From positions 1 through 6,574 of the forward strand of contig PLSJ01000008.1 of the NCBI GenBank assembly GCA_003165115.1: a stretch of DNA of 6,574 bases, given 5' to 3'. Below the pieces are notes generated by a model. The model did no database searches and had not been told where the DNA came from. It saw nothing but the letters and a program-made list of their open reading frames with translations. Both the position numbers and the translations under genes were made by a program. The stretch comes from Syntrophaceae bacterium. GTDB taxonomy: Bacteria; Desulfobacterota; Syntrophorhabdia; Syntrophorhabdales; WCHB1-27. Positions 1-5,744 of the stretch are shown piece after piece (within the stretch, counting starts at the first letter, position 1; each line of letters opens with the position of its first letter).

Positions 1-491
1 TAACAGATGGCCGGTTTGGATCATATCGGGTGGCCGCTTTGCGTCGGAATACGCAGGTGGATAAGGACATCGAGAAAAAGGTGGATGCCCGGCACATACC
101 GACTCTCTTCGAGTTGATGGAGAGATCCGATTTCGTTTCCGTTCATATTCCCTATGGCCCTCCGACGGAGAGAATTATTAACTACGAGGTTCTTTCTCAT
201 ATGAAGCCAAGCGCGTACTTTATCAACACATCGCGCGGCGGCCTGGTCGATGAAAAGGGCCTTTACAGGATCCTTGCCGAAAAGAAGATCGCCGCTGCAG
301 CCCTCGATGTGTACCGTTGGGAGCCCGTTCCCACGGACTGCCCTCTCCTTGGGCTCGACACGATTGTCTGGTCAACGCACAATGCGGGCGGGGCTCCGGA
401 GTTCATGTTGGAAGAAAGTCGTGGAGTGCTTCGAAACATCGGTCGGGTGCTCAGGGGCGAGGAGCCGGAAGGCTGGGTCAACAAACCATGA
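1..491 (+). CDS. D-2-hydroxyacid dehydrogenase, C-terminal part (5' end outside window)
   Basis: NAD(P)-dependent oxidoreductase of the D-isomer-specific 2-hydroxyacid dehydrogenase family (relatives are phosphoglycerate, glyoxylate/hydroxypyruvate and D-lactate dehydrogenases), which interconvert 2-keto acids and D-2-hydroxy acids in the cytoplasm. The frame is open from base 3 with no convincing start; a GTG at base 30 has no ribosome binding site and would begin inside the nucleotide-binding domain, so the gene is cut by the window edge. Seen in order: the end of the Rossmann fold, SDFVSVHIPYGPPTERIIN, then NTSRGGLVDE with the family's catalytic arginine, ALDVYRWEP with the catalytic glutamate, and STHNAGG with the catalytic histidine. 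All three catalytic positions are present, so this half looks functional. The substrate cannot be set from this part. It ends 3 bases before the end of the convergent phosphatase gene. Confidence 0.9.
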   Translation, partial: TDGRFGSYRVAALRRNTQVDKDIEKKVDARHIPTLFELMERSDFVSVHIPYGPPTERIINYEVLSHMKPSAYFINTSRGGLVDEKGLYRILAEKKIAAAALDVYRWEPVPTDCPLLGLDTIVWSTHNAGGAPEFMLEESRGVLRNIGRVLRGEEPEGWVNKP

Positions 492-494
492 TCC

Positions 495-1390
495 TCACTT
501 TCCGTGAATCTGCATAACCTGCTCCTCTCCAACGGTCAGTGGATCGATCACGACCACCGTTATGTTGTCACGTCCCCCGGCTTCATTCGCGCGCCTGATC
601 AACTCGCGGCAGGTGGCTCGAGGAGACTCTCCCCTGACATGACGGCCTGGATTTCCTCGTCCGGAAGCATATCCCATAAGCCGTCGGAACACATAAGTAT
701 CCTTTCTCCCGGTCTCAACTCGCGGGTTTCGTACTCCGATTCGATGGGAGAACGTTGGCCGATTACCTGGGTGACGATGTTCTTCATGTAATGGGTGCGT
801 GCCTCCTCGGGCGTCAACTTGTCGAGGCGCACCAAATCCCACACGTAGCTATGGTCGCGTCCTATTTGCTCAATGATCGAAGCGGATGTTACGTAACAAC
901 GGGCATCACCCGCGTGACATGCGTGGAGTGTGGAACCATTCAAAAGGGCCACGACAAGGGTGCAACCCATGCCCAACAAAGAAGCGTCCGTCTGGCTCTT
1001 CCCATACACCCTTTTGCTCACCTGAGCGAATGAAAGCTGCATCATGTCCCTTATTGCGTGGGGCTCTCGCCGGAGCCGGTCTACCAGATCTTCGGTAAAG
1101 AAGTCTTCGAAAAACTTTATGGCCTCGGCCGCCGCCACCTCTCCTGCGTTGTGATCGCCCATACCATCGGCGATTATGTAAATGTCACGTCCGGCCATAA
1201 TGGCGAAGGCGTCTTCATTGTTCTCTCGCCACTGACCTGGATCGGTCTGCCCGGCTGCACGAAGTTGCTCGTCATCGGCAACGCCGGAAAGCCTTCCCGT
1301 AAAACCTTTTGTCAAAGTACCTCGCTTTTCGAACCAGAACAGAGAGTGGCCGGGTACTGTGTATATATTGCCATTCTCACACCGGCGCAC
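495..1390 (-). CDS. PP2C-type serine/threonine protein phosphatase, frame broken near base 631
   Basis: Metal-dependent (PPM/PP2C) protein phosphatase, cytosolic, with no membrane segment. Residues 46-255 carry the family motifs in order: RENNED (55-60), ADGMGDHNAGE (74-84), GMGCTL (140-145), HAGDARCY (159-166), GRDHS (177-181) and CSDGLWDML (234-242). The first frame then runs to a stop at 599-601. The missing last motif, GGRDNITVVVI, lies in the next frame, which ends at 495-497. The four metal aspartates (D60, D75, D236 and the one in GGRDN) are therefore all present, split over two frames. Restoring one base gives 299 codons, a normal length for the family. The simplest site is the GGGG run on the coding strand (CCCC at 631-634). 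The GTG start at 1390 has an in-frame stop three codons upstream and no clear ribosome binding site; a TTG at about 1315 is an alternative, and both precede the domain. Sequencing error, real mutation and recoding cannot be told apart here. Confidence 0.87.
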
Positions 1391-1466
1391 GTGATGTCAA
1401 CAGAGAATAGGAACTTTCAAAATTGACATCGCCATTCGATTTCGCTGCAAAAGAGAAGCTTTTGTG

Positions 1467-1494
1467 TTGCATATCCCCGTATTAAAGCTACAAT
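1467..1494 (+). promoter_or_regulatory. Candidate sigma70-type promoter for the HU gene
   Basis: TTGCAT at 1467-1472 and TACAAT at 1489-1494 are separated by 16 bases, close to the TTGACA/TATAAT consensus. Transcription would start near 1501, leaving a leader of about 24 bases that holds the ribosome binding site. A TTGACA at 1423-1428 has no good partner at the right distance. Confidence 0.5.
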
Positions 1495-1524
1495 ATAGGA
1501 AAATCCAGAGGGAGGAAACAGCAG

Positions 1525-1827
1525 ATGACTAAGGCCGATTTGGTGGACGTAATGGCGAAGGCAGGGAACATCACGAAGGCACAGGCAGAGAAGGCTTTAT
1601 CAGCTCTTACGGAAAGCGTCAAATCCTCTCTTGGTAAAGGAGAAAGGGTTGTCCTGCCCGGTATTGGCAGCATGTCCTGCACCCAGAGGAAGGCGAGGAA
1701 CGGCCGGAACCCCCAGACGGGAAAAGAGATCAAGATTCCTGCCAGGACCGCCGTGAAGTTCTCCCTTGCAGCGGCCGTGAAGTCCATGCTCAATCCGCTG
1801 AAGAAACCGGCGGCAAAGAAGAAGTAA
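1525..1827 (+). CDS. HU-family DNA-binding protein
   Basis: Small nucleoid-associated protein of the HU/IHF family that binds and bends DNA as a dimer. The 100-residue product begins MTKADLVDVMA, the usual N-terminal helix, followed by the second helix to about residue 36, GIGSMSC at 46-52, and the beta-arm signature RNGRNPQTGKEIKIPA at 58-73, where P63 is the conserved intercalating proline. F79 and the C-terminal helix follow. The tail after residue 90 is lysine- and alanine-rich (ending KKPAAKKK), slightly longer than the usual 90-residue HU and reminiscent of basic tails that add non-specific DNA affinity. The ATG follows GGAGGA (1511-1516) at 8 bases, so the start is secure. A promoter lies just upstream. 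The next gene begins 19 bases downstream on the same strand, so the two are probably cotranscribed. HU and IHF subtypes cannot be separated confidently here. Confidence 0.96.
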   Translation: MTKADLVDVMAKAGNITKAQAEKALSALTESVKSSLGKGERVVLPGIGSMSCTQRKARNGRNPQTGKEIKIPARTAVKFSLAAAVKSMLNPLKKPAAKKK

Positions 1828-1846
1828 CTTACAATCGGAGGTATTC

Positions 1847-2437
1847 GTGGCATATGACAGGGAGTCCATTCTTCAGCAATATCCGAAAGAGATCACGCAC
1901 ATTCTCAAGGCAACGACTGCCGACCCGAAAGATGAAACGGCGCGGCTGAAGGTCGCCACGACCCTCGCAAGAGCACTGTCGTTTACGAAGATCCGGACAG
2001 GTGAGGACCGCACCCCTCAGGATACCGAGGTTTACAAGGTGGCTGCGGCGATACGGCAGGCTAAGGATCGGGAACAGTTCAAAACGTTGCTCCGGCAGGC
2101 AATACCGAAGCCAAAACCCCATATTCTCAAAAAGTATAACTTGGCCTGGAACGTCCCTTGGTTAACCGAGCAGGAGCAGGAAGAGAAGCCGAGGAGACGG
2201 CGGGCAAGAAAGGCAGAGGTAAGCGAGTCTGTCCCGGACATCAATACAAGGATCGATGTCCTTGAGGCAGCCATTAAGCAAATTCAGAGCCAGTTGTCGG
2301 ATCTCCAGATAAAGAGCGAACCCTCAGGAACGGGGAAACTGAGCAAGCAGGTGGATGAGGTGCTTCAAAAACTGAAGGCACACCAACATGACCGGGAGGA
2401 TGGCAAGGCATATATACTGGAGAAAAAGGAGATATGA
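1847..2437 (+). CDS. Coiled-coil protein of unknown function, downstream of HU
   Basis: I do not recognise a family. The 196-residue product is soluble and highly charged, without signal peptide or membrane segment. Residues 1-100 look helical and contain a region rich in A, R and K (ETARLKVATTLARALSF, 30-46) and a repeat-like stretch YKVAAAIRQAKDREQFKTLL (63-82). A proline and tryptophan-containing segment (86-105) is followed by a strongly basic linker KPRRRRARKAE (114-124). Residues about 132-157 (INTRIDVLEAAIKQIQSQL...) and 165-180 have heptad-like spacing and are probably coiled coil, suggesting oligomerisation. The GTG start at 1847 follows GGAGGT (1837-1842) at 4 bases, a little close but strong; the ATG at 1854 is in another frame. 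It follows the HU gene by 19 bases, and the basic linker would suit DNA or RNA binding; that role is inference only. Confidence 0.82.
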   Translation: MAYDRESILQQYPKEITHILKATTADPKDETARLKVATTLARALSFTKIRTGEDRTPQDTEVYKVAAAIRQAKDREQFKTLLRQAIPKPKPHILKKYNLAWNVPWLTEQEQEEKPRRRRARKAEVSESVPDINTRIDVLEAAIKQIQSQLSDLQIKSEPSGTGKLSKQVDEVLQKLKAHQHDREDGKAYILEKKEI

Positions 2438-2462
2438 TCTCCCGACGGTCTCTCGGTATCAT
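2434..2462. other. Hairpin between convergent genes
   Basis: ATGAT (2434-2438) pairs with ATCAT (2458-2462), and CCGA (2442-2445) with TCGG (2453-2456), with an uneven internal loop. It sits where the coiled-coil gene ends and the opposing lipoprotein gene ends, so it could help stop transcription from both sides, but no T-run follows on either strand. It is weak as an intrinsic terminator. Confidence 0.25.
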
Positions 2463-2520
2463 CGAGTGCGAGTGCGGTAAATCCTTTCCGGGCATGGACA
2501 CCCGGCTGATCCACGGCTGA
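2434..2520 (+). CDS. Possible 28-residue ORF with a CxCG motif, overlapping the previous stop
   Basis: An ATG at 2434 overlaps the TGA of the coiled-coil gene in an ATGA arrangement typical of translational coupling. AAGGAG at 2426-2431 is only 2 bases away, too close to be ideal. The product contains IIECECGKSFPGMDTRLIHG, where CxCGKSF resembles half of a zinc ribbon or finger, but there is no second cysteine pair. The last part is antisense to the 3' end of the lipoprotein gene. It may be a real coupled micro-protein, a truncated zinc-binding protein, or chance. Confidence 0.25.
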   Translation: MISRRSLGIIECECGKSFPGMDTRLIHG

Positions 2521-3763
2521 TCAGGTCATGGTAGAAGCGGGTTCCGCCATATTCCATGATCCGAGGGACGTCGATCTTTTTCCTCTTCACGTCTATGGAT
2601 CGCTGGATCATCGCAACATCGTCAGGGTCACCGTCATGGAGATAGGAAAACTTCAAAAGATTTCCCAGAGGTAGCAAGGATGGAATCTCATAATAGTCTG
2701 CGCCTGGCGGGCCATCCCTCCCGATGGACCACCAGAGGAGAGGCCTGGGTTTCCCGAGCATCATCGTGGCAGTGTAGAAAGGGTCACACGGCGAGAGAAA
2801 TACCAGGTCATAGGGGACCTCCTTCCCTCCCGCATGGATGCCGTATGTGAGGTCATATCCACGCAAGAAGGGCGCGTCTTCTCCGCTCAGCAGATATTTC
2901 ATGTACAGGGTCCAGCGGGCCACCCGGTGCTCTAGAGGAAATGAATCCTGTGAATCGAGGTACACTTCGTTCGACCGGAAGGCAATGTCGAAAATCATCC
3001 GACCATCGGCCGGGAGGGCAACATCTCTTCCGACCATGTAGGTTCGATGATGGTTGTGCTGGGCCAGGATCACCCCAACAGGACGCTCTTTCTCGTCCAG
3101 GGCCAGGTGGATCGCCACAAAGTTATCCAGCTGGTGCCAGTCATTGAGGTCGAAACCAGCCAGTTTCAAGAACGTCTCAAAGCCCGTGGGTAACCGGGCG
3201 GGAAGCCCGCTCGTCGCAAAGACGACGTTATATTTGAGAAAGGTGAAATTCCGGGAAACCTCGCCTCCGATCCCGTCCGGAAAGGTTACAGCCTCCCGGT
3301 ACACTCTCCCGTACACGGCGGGCCTGTGCTCCTCATTCACGCAGTTATCCCTTTCAAATCCCACCCACCTCTGTAGTCCGGCCGCGCGAAACCGGTCAAG
3401 CTGCAGGTCGAGGTAGGCTGAGGGATTATGCTGGTTCGCCCTGAGTGCCTCAGGCGTCACGCGTTCGATCATAACCATGCCTCCGGGGTACCGGCGGAGG
3501 ATGGTATAAGGCAGGTAATCCCGGTAGAAGTCGATAGGGTATTGACCGCCGGGCGGCAGGACCAGTCTTGGACGGTATTTGTGGAGAAGCTTCTTGTCCA
3601 CGTCTCCCGTGAGCGTAATCGGTTCCCCGTTACGGCAGTGGTCGGCGTAGTATTCTTTAAATCCCGGATAATCGGCAAACGTTCGATAGCCTTTGCTTTC
3701 GACTCCGCAGCCTGGAAGCGCAAAGCTGAGCATTAGTGCAAACGCTACAATTTGATAGTACAT
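2459..3763 (-). CDS. Predicted lipoprotein of unknown function
   Basis: A 434-residue exported protein. Residues 1-18 form a short hydrophobic signal peptide without N-terminal lysine or arginine, ending in the lipobox LPGC with C19 as the lipidated cysteine, so it is probably membrane-anchored and periplasm-facing. The mature part has no further membrane helix. Visible landmarks are YRPRLVLPPGGQYPIDFY (63-80), DNFVAIHLAL (213-222), a histidine cluster AQHNHHR (234-240), FLSPCDPFYTATMML (322-336), and paired cysteines near the end (GCPCP, 421-425). The PRL-x-P...YPIDFYRDY segment followed by an HxHH strand distantly recalls Vps62-like proteins, but I would not assign the family. The ATG at 3763 gives an immediate signal peptide; GGAGGT lies 14 bases upstream, rather far. 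A strong promoter lies 45 bases above the ATG. The last residues after about 416 follow an 11-base tandem repeat and may not be the ancestral C-terminus. Confidence 0.85.
   Translation of the reverse strand: MYYQIVAFALMLSFALPGCGVESKGYRTFADYPGFKEYYADHCRNGEPITLTGDVDKKLLHKYRPRLVLPPGGQYPIDFYRDYLPYTILRRYPGGMVMIERVTPEALRANQHNPSAYLDLQLDRFRAAGLQRWVGFERDNCVNEEHRPAVYGRVYREAVTFPDGIGGEVSRNFTFLKYNVVFATSGLPARLPTGFETFLKLAGFDLNDWHQLDNFVAIHLALDEKERPVGVILAQHNHHRTYMVGRDVALPADGRMIFDIAFRSNEVYLDSQDSFPLEHRVARWTLYMKYLLSGEDAPFLRGYDLTYGIHAGGKEVPYDLVFLSPCDPFYTATMMLGKPRPLLWWSIGRDGPPGADYYEIPSLLPLGNLLKFSYLHDGDPDDVAMIQRSIDVKRKKIDVPRIMEYGGTRFYHDLISRGSAGCPCPERIYRTRTR
2503..2522. repeat. 11-base tandem duplication in the lipoprotein 3' end
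   Basis: CGGCTGATC occurs at 2503-2511 and again at 2514-2522, a repeat with an 11-base period. Eleven is not a multiple of three, so gain or loss of a copy changes the reading frame of the lipoprotein tail on the minus strand and of the small ORF on the plus strand. Confidence 0.7.
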
Positions 3764-3807
3764 CCTCGGATGTGCCGACCTCCTTGGTCCTTGGAAGGCG
3801 CTGGTTT

Positions 3808-3836
3808 ATCGTAGGTAGCAGCATGCCCAATGTCAA
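3808..3836 (-). promoter_or_regulatory. Sigma70-type promoter for the lipoprotein gene
   Basis: On the minus strand TTGACA (3836-3831) is followed, after exactly 17 bases, by TACGAT (3813-3808). This is a perfect -35 box and a good -10 box at ideal spacing. Transcription would begin near 3801, giving a leader of roughly 38 bases before the lipoprotein ATG. Confidence 0.7.
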
Positions 3837-3894
3837 CGGCAGAAAATGCCCGCTTCTCTCTTCAGACATGGGTCATAAAGGGATATCTCCGAGG

Positions 3895-3933
3895 ACAGGA
3901 AGTGCGTTGCCCAGAGGAAGGGCAGCTTCCTGT
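3895..3933. repeat. Imperfect inverted repeat / hairpin
   Basis: ACAGGAAG (3895-3902) is the exact reverse complement of CTTCCTGT (3926-3933), and inside them TGCCC (3908-3912) pairs with GGGCA (3920-3924). The two stems give 13 base pairs with a 5-versus-1 internal loop and a 7-base apical loop. There is no T-run, so it is not a standard terminator; it could be an RNA structure, a protein site or a remnant of a mobile repeat. Confidence 0.6.
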
Positions 3934-3969
3934 AAGCCGAGCCTTTGGTAGTTCCCCCGAGGATGCAAC

Positions 3970-3994
3970 ATTTGAAATGCAAATCTTCAATTTG
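3970..3994. promoter_or_regulatory. Candidate operator: ATTTG-N5-CAAAT-N5-ATTTG
   Basis: Three 5-base half-sites alternate in orientation with exactly 5 bases between them: ATTTG at 3970-3974, CAAAT at 3980-3984 and ATTTG at 3990-3994. Each neighbouring pair is a perfect dyad with a 10-base centre-to-centre step, about one helical turn. The dyad ATTTG-N5-CAAAT also fits the T-N11-A pattern of LysR-type regulators. It lies about 50 bases upstream of the candidate transporter -35 box, a plausible activator position. No regulator gene is present in the window. Confidence 0.4.
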
Positions 3995-4044
3995 TGCTTG
4001 AAAACAGGGGCTATTTCCACGGGTAATTTTCGGTGATTATTACT

Positions 4045-4072
4045 TTGACGAGGGGATAGAATGTGGTATGGT
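4045..4072 (+). promoter_or_regulatory. Candidate promoter for the transporter gene
   Basis: TTGACG (4045-4050) and TATGGT (4067-4072) are 16 bases apart. Transcription from here would start near 4079 and would leave the ATG at 4061 outside the transcript, favouring the GTG at 4157 as translation start. Only the -35 box is strong. Confidence 0.35.
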
Positions 4073-4156
4073 ATGAAAAAGAGCTTCGGAAGGTGCCCAA
4101 GTGGACGAAAACGAAGGCAATCACCTATCGCCCACAAAAACCGGAAGGGGGATGAA

Positions 4157-5483
4157 GTGACTCTAAGCATGAAGGATCGGCTGGATGGTTTACCGCTGTC
4201 CCGCTGGCATTGGAAAGTGATGCTGATATGTTCACTGGGGTTTTTGTTTGACGGCATGGACAATATGATGATTTCATTTGCCCTTCCGGTATTGATCGGT
4301 GCCTGGAAACTTACTTCCCGACAAGTCGGTATGATCGGAAGTGCCGGCGTTGTTGGTATGGTGATAGGATCATTCGTTTTTGGAAGTTTGGCCGATTATC
4401 GGGGTAGAAGATATGTCTTCCAGACGACTATACTTGTGTATAGTATTTTCACGGGCTTTTGCGCATTATCTATGAATTGGGTAATGCTCATCGTCTTTCG
4501 CCTGTTTGTAGGGACTGGGGTTGGAGGCCTTATTCCGGTTGACACCGCATACCTGGCAGAGATGACTCCTCCCAAATACCGTGGAAAATTCCTTAGCCTC
4601 TTTAACGGAGCATGGGCAATTGGAGCCGCGATCGCGGGTCTCCTGTCTTATTTCTTGGTTCCGGCTTTCGGTTGGCGGATTCTGTTCGTCATAGGCGTAT
4701 TGCCGGCCTTAGTAGTTTTTTGGATCCGAAGATCCCTTCCCGAATCTCCCCGCTACCTTGTAACGAAGAAGAAATTTGAGGAAGCCAAAAAAGAAATCTT
4801 TGAGATCGAAAGAAGAGTGCTGGGCAAAGCGTCAGAAGAGGACGTAGTTTTTGATACGAATGCAGAGCTAAGCCCCCACTCCAGTTTTGCAGAGCTTTGG
4901 ACTCCGCGTTTGCTAAGATCTACAATTATCTCGATGATTCTCTGGTGGTGTCTGTCGTTTGCCTATTTTGGTATTTTTATTTGGTTGCCCACTTTACTGA
5001 CCAAAATGGGCGTACCGATGGCCAGGGGGTTTCTTTTGACAACCATCACCCTTCTATGCCAAATTCCTGGCTTCATCGCTGCTGCCTATTCAACAGATAC
5101 CTTCGGGAGGAGAAAAACTCTTGCCGTATCATTCATCTTTTTTGCTTTTTTTTACTTACCTTTTTTTTCATGCAAGCACCCAAGGAATGGCGTTGGCTTC
5201 CTTAATGCCACTGGCTTTCTTCAACGCAGTCGCCTGGTGTGCAGTATACGCTTATACTCCGGAATTATTCCCGACGCGAGCAAGAGGTACGGGAGGCGGT
5301 TGGGCTTCCACTTTTGGCCGCACGGGATCGATTATTGCTCCAGCCCTTGTCGGCGTTTTTGTTGATATAAGCCGGACCGCAGTAATGTGGGTATTTGTTG
5401 GCGTGCTGATCCTTGCCGCCGTAACTGCCTTGGTGGGTATCGAAACAAAAGGTAAACGTTTGGAAGATCTTTGGCCGGATTAA
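4157..5483 (+). CDS. MFS transporter, aromatic acid:H+ symporter type, frame broken near 5146-5168
   Basis: Inner-membrane major facilitator carrier, probably importing an aromatic or related organic acid with protons. Visible marks are FDGMD in TM1 (the DGxD pattern of the AAHS group), the loop 2-3 signature GSLADYRGRR, PVDTAYLAEMTPPKYRGK after TM4, LPESPRYL after TM6, and DTFGRRKT between TM8 and TM9. TM1-9 are in the first frame, which goes out of register after FIFFAFFYLPFF and stops at 5363-5365. TM10-12, with AYTPELFPTRARGTGGG, continue in the frame ending at 5483. The break lies in a region with T8 tracts at 5146-5153 and 5161-5168; removing one T gives about 441 residues and 12 helices, the normal size. 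GTG 4157 follows GGAAGGGGG by 5 bases; ATG 4169 is an alternative. An ATG at 4061 also has a GAGGGG upstream but would add a basic 32-residue extension unusual for the family. The gene is visibly more AT-rich than its neighbours. Confidence 0.88.
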
Positions 5484-5689
5484 CAGTTCTCTGCGGCAAA
5501 GGGGCCATTGAAATAAAGGGAGATTTACGGGATGTTGATGTACAAATCAGGCCTGACCTAACCGCTCGCGTCGATTCCCCCTAGGAGCTTCAAGATAAGG
5601 GGCCGATCAACGGGGAGAAGATCGGCATCAAGGCCATCGTCAGTATTAAGATGCCGTCCCGCAAAGCACTAGACGAGGCCGAAGGTTGA
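5480..5689 (+). pseudogene. Remnant-like coding stretch, possibly a decayed UbiD-type C-terminus
   Basis: The gap between transporter and decarboxylase keeps a coding look in one frame: GAIEIKGDLRDVDVQIRPDL (from 5501), then TARVDSP, an in-frame TAG at 5582-5584, and KGPINGEKIGIKAIVSIKMP followed by a stop at 5687-5689. There is no start codon with a ribosome binding site. The order of features (acidic D-L-x-D-V segment, an ARVD-P motif, GxKxGIxAxxxxxP, short charged tail) recalls the C-terminus of UbiD-family decarboxylases (GSKMGIDAT...P), and the length from the first segment to the stop is about right. This is a weak, from-memory resemblance; the stretch may equally be unrelated spacer. 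Confidence 0.33.
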
Positions 5690-5744
5690 ATTCTAGCGAT
5701 GAGGAAGAATAGATCGAACGAAATGCAGACAGGAGGAAGCGGAG

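Larger units (their letters stand above)
3764..4156. other. Divergent intergenic region between lipoprotein and transporter genes
   Basis: Nearly 400 bases separate the two divergent genes if the transporter starts at 4157. The stretch holds the lipoprotein promoter (3808-3836), a 39-base imperfect hairpin (3895-3933), an evenly spaced ATTTG/CAAAT motif (3970-3994) and a candidate transporter promoter (4045-4072). Short plus-strand frames cross it, but none has a ribosome binding site and a recognisable product, so I treat it as regulatory. It is more AT-rich toward the transporter. Confidence 0.55.

Noticed and set aside
495..507. TCAC...GTGA inverted repeat between the convergent dehydrogenase and phosphatase genes
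   Set aside because: Only four pairs with no T-run; too weak to call a terminator.
1365..1400. Minus-strand TTGACA (1400-1395) with GAGAAT 16 bases on, as phosphatase promoter
   Set aside because: It would start transcription downstream of the GTG at 1390, and the -10 box is poor. It would fit only if translation begins at the TTG near 1315, so I did not list it as a feature.
1488..1853. Minus-strand 121-residue hydrophobic frame over the HU gene
   Set aside because: It is the antisense of the lysine- and alanine-rich HU coding sequence, which is certain from its signature; the hydrophobicity is a by-product of that composition.
3054..3416. Plus-strand frames opposite the lipoprotein gene (also 2838-3041 and 3428-3736)
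   Set aside because: They are antisense shadows of the 434-residue lipoprotein frame, with arginine- and serine-rich low-information products.
3830..4036. Plus-strand 68-residue frame in the divergent intergenic region
   Set aside because: Its ATG falls at the -35 box of the well-formed lipoprotein promoter, no ribosome binding site precedes it, and the product matches nothing I know. It also covers the hairpin and the operator-like motif. It remains a remote possibility.
3862..4263. Minus-strand frame (133 codons) upstream of and overlapping the transporter
   Set aside because: No domain or ribosome binding site that I recognise, and it runs opposite the transporter N-terminus and across the promoter candidates.
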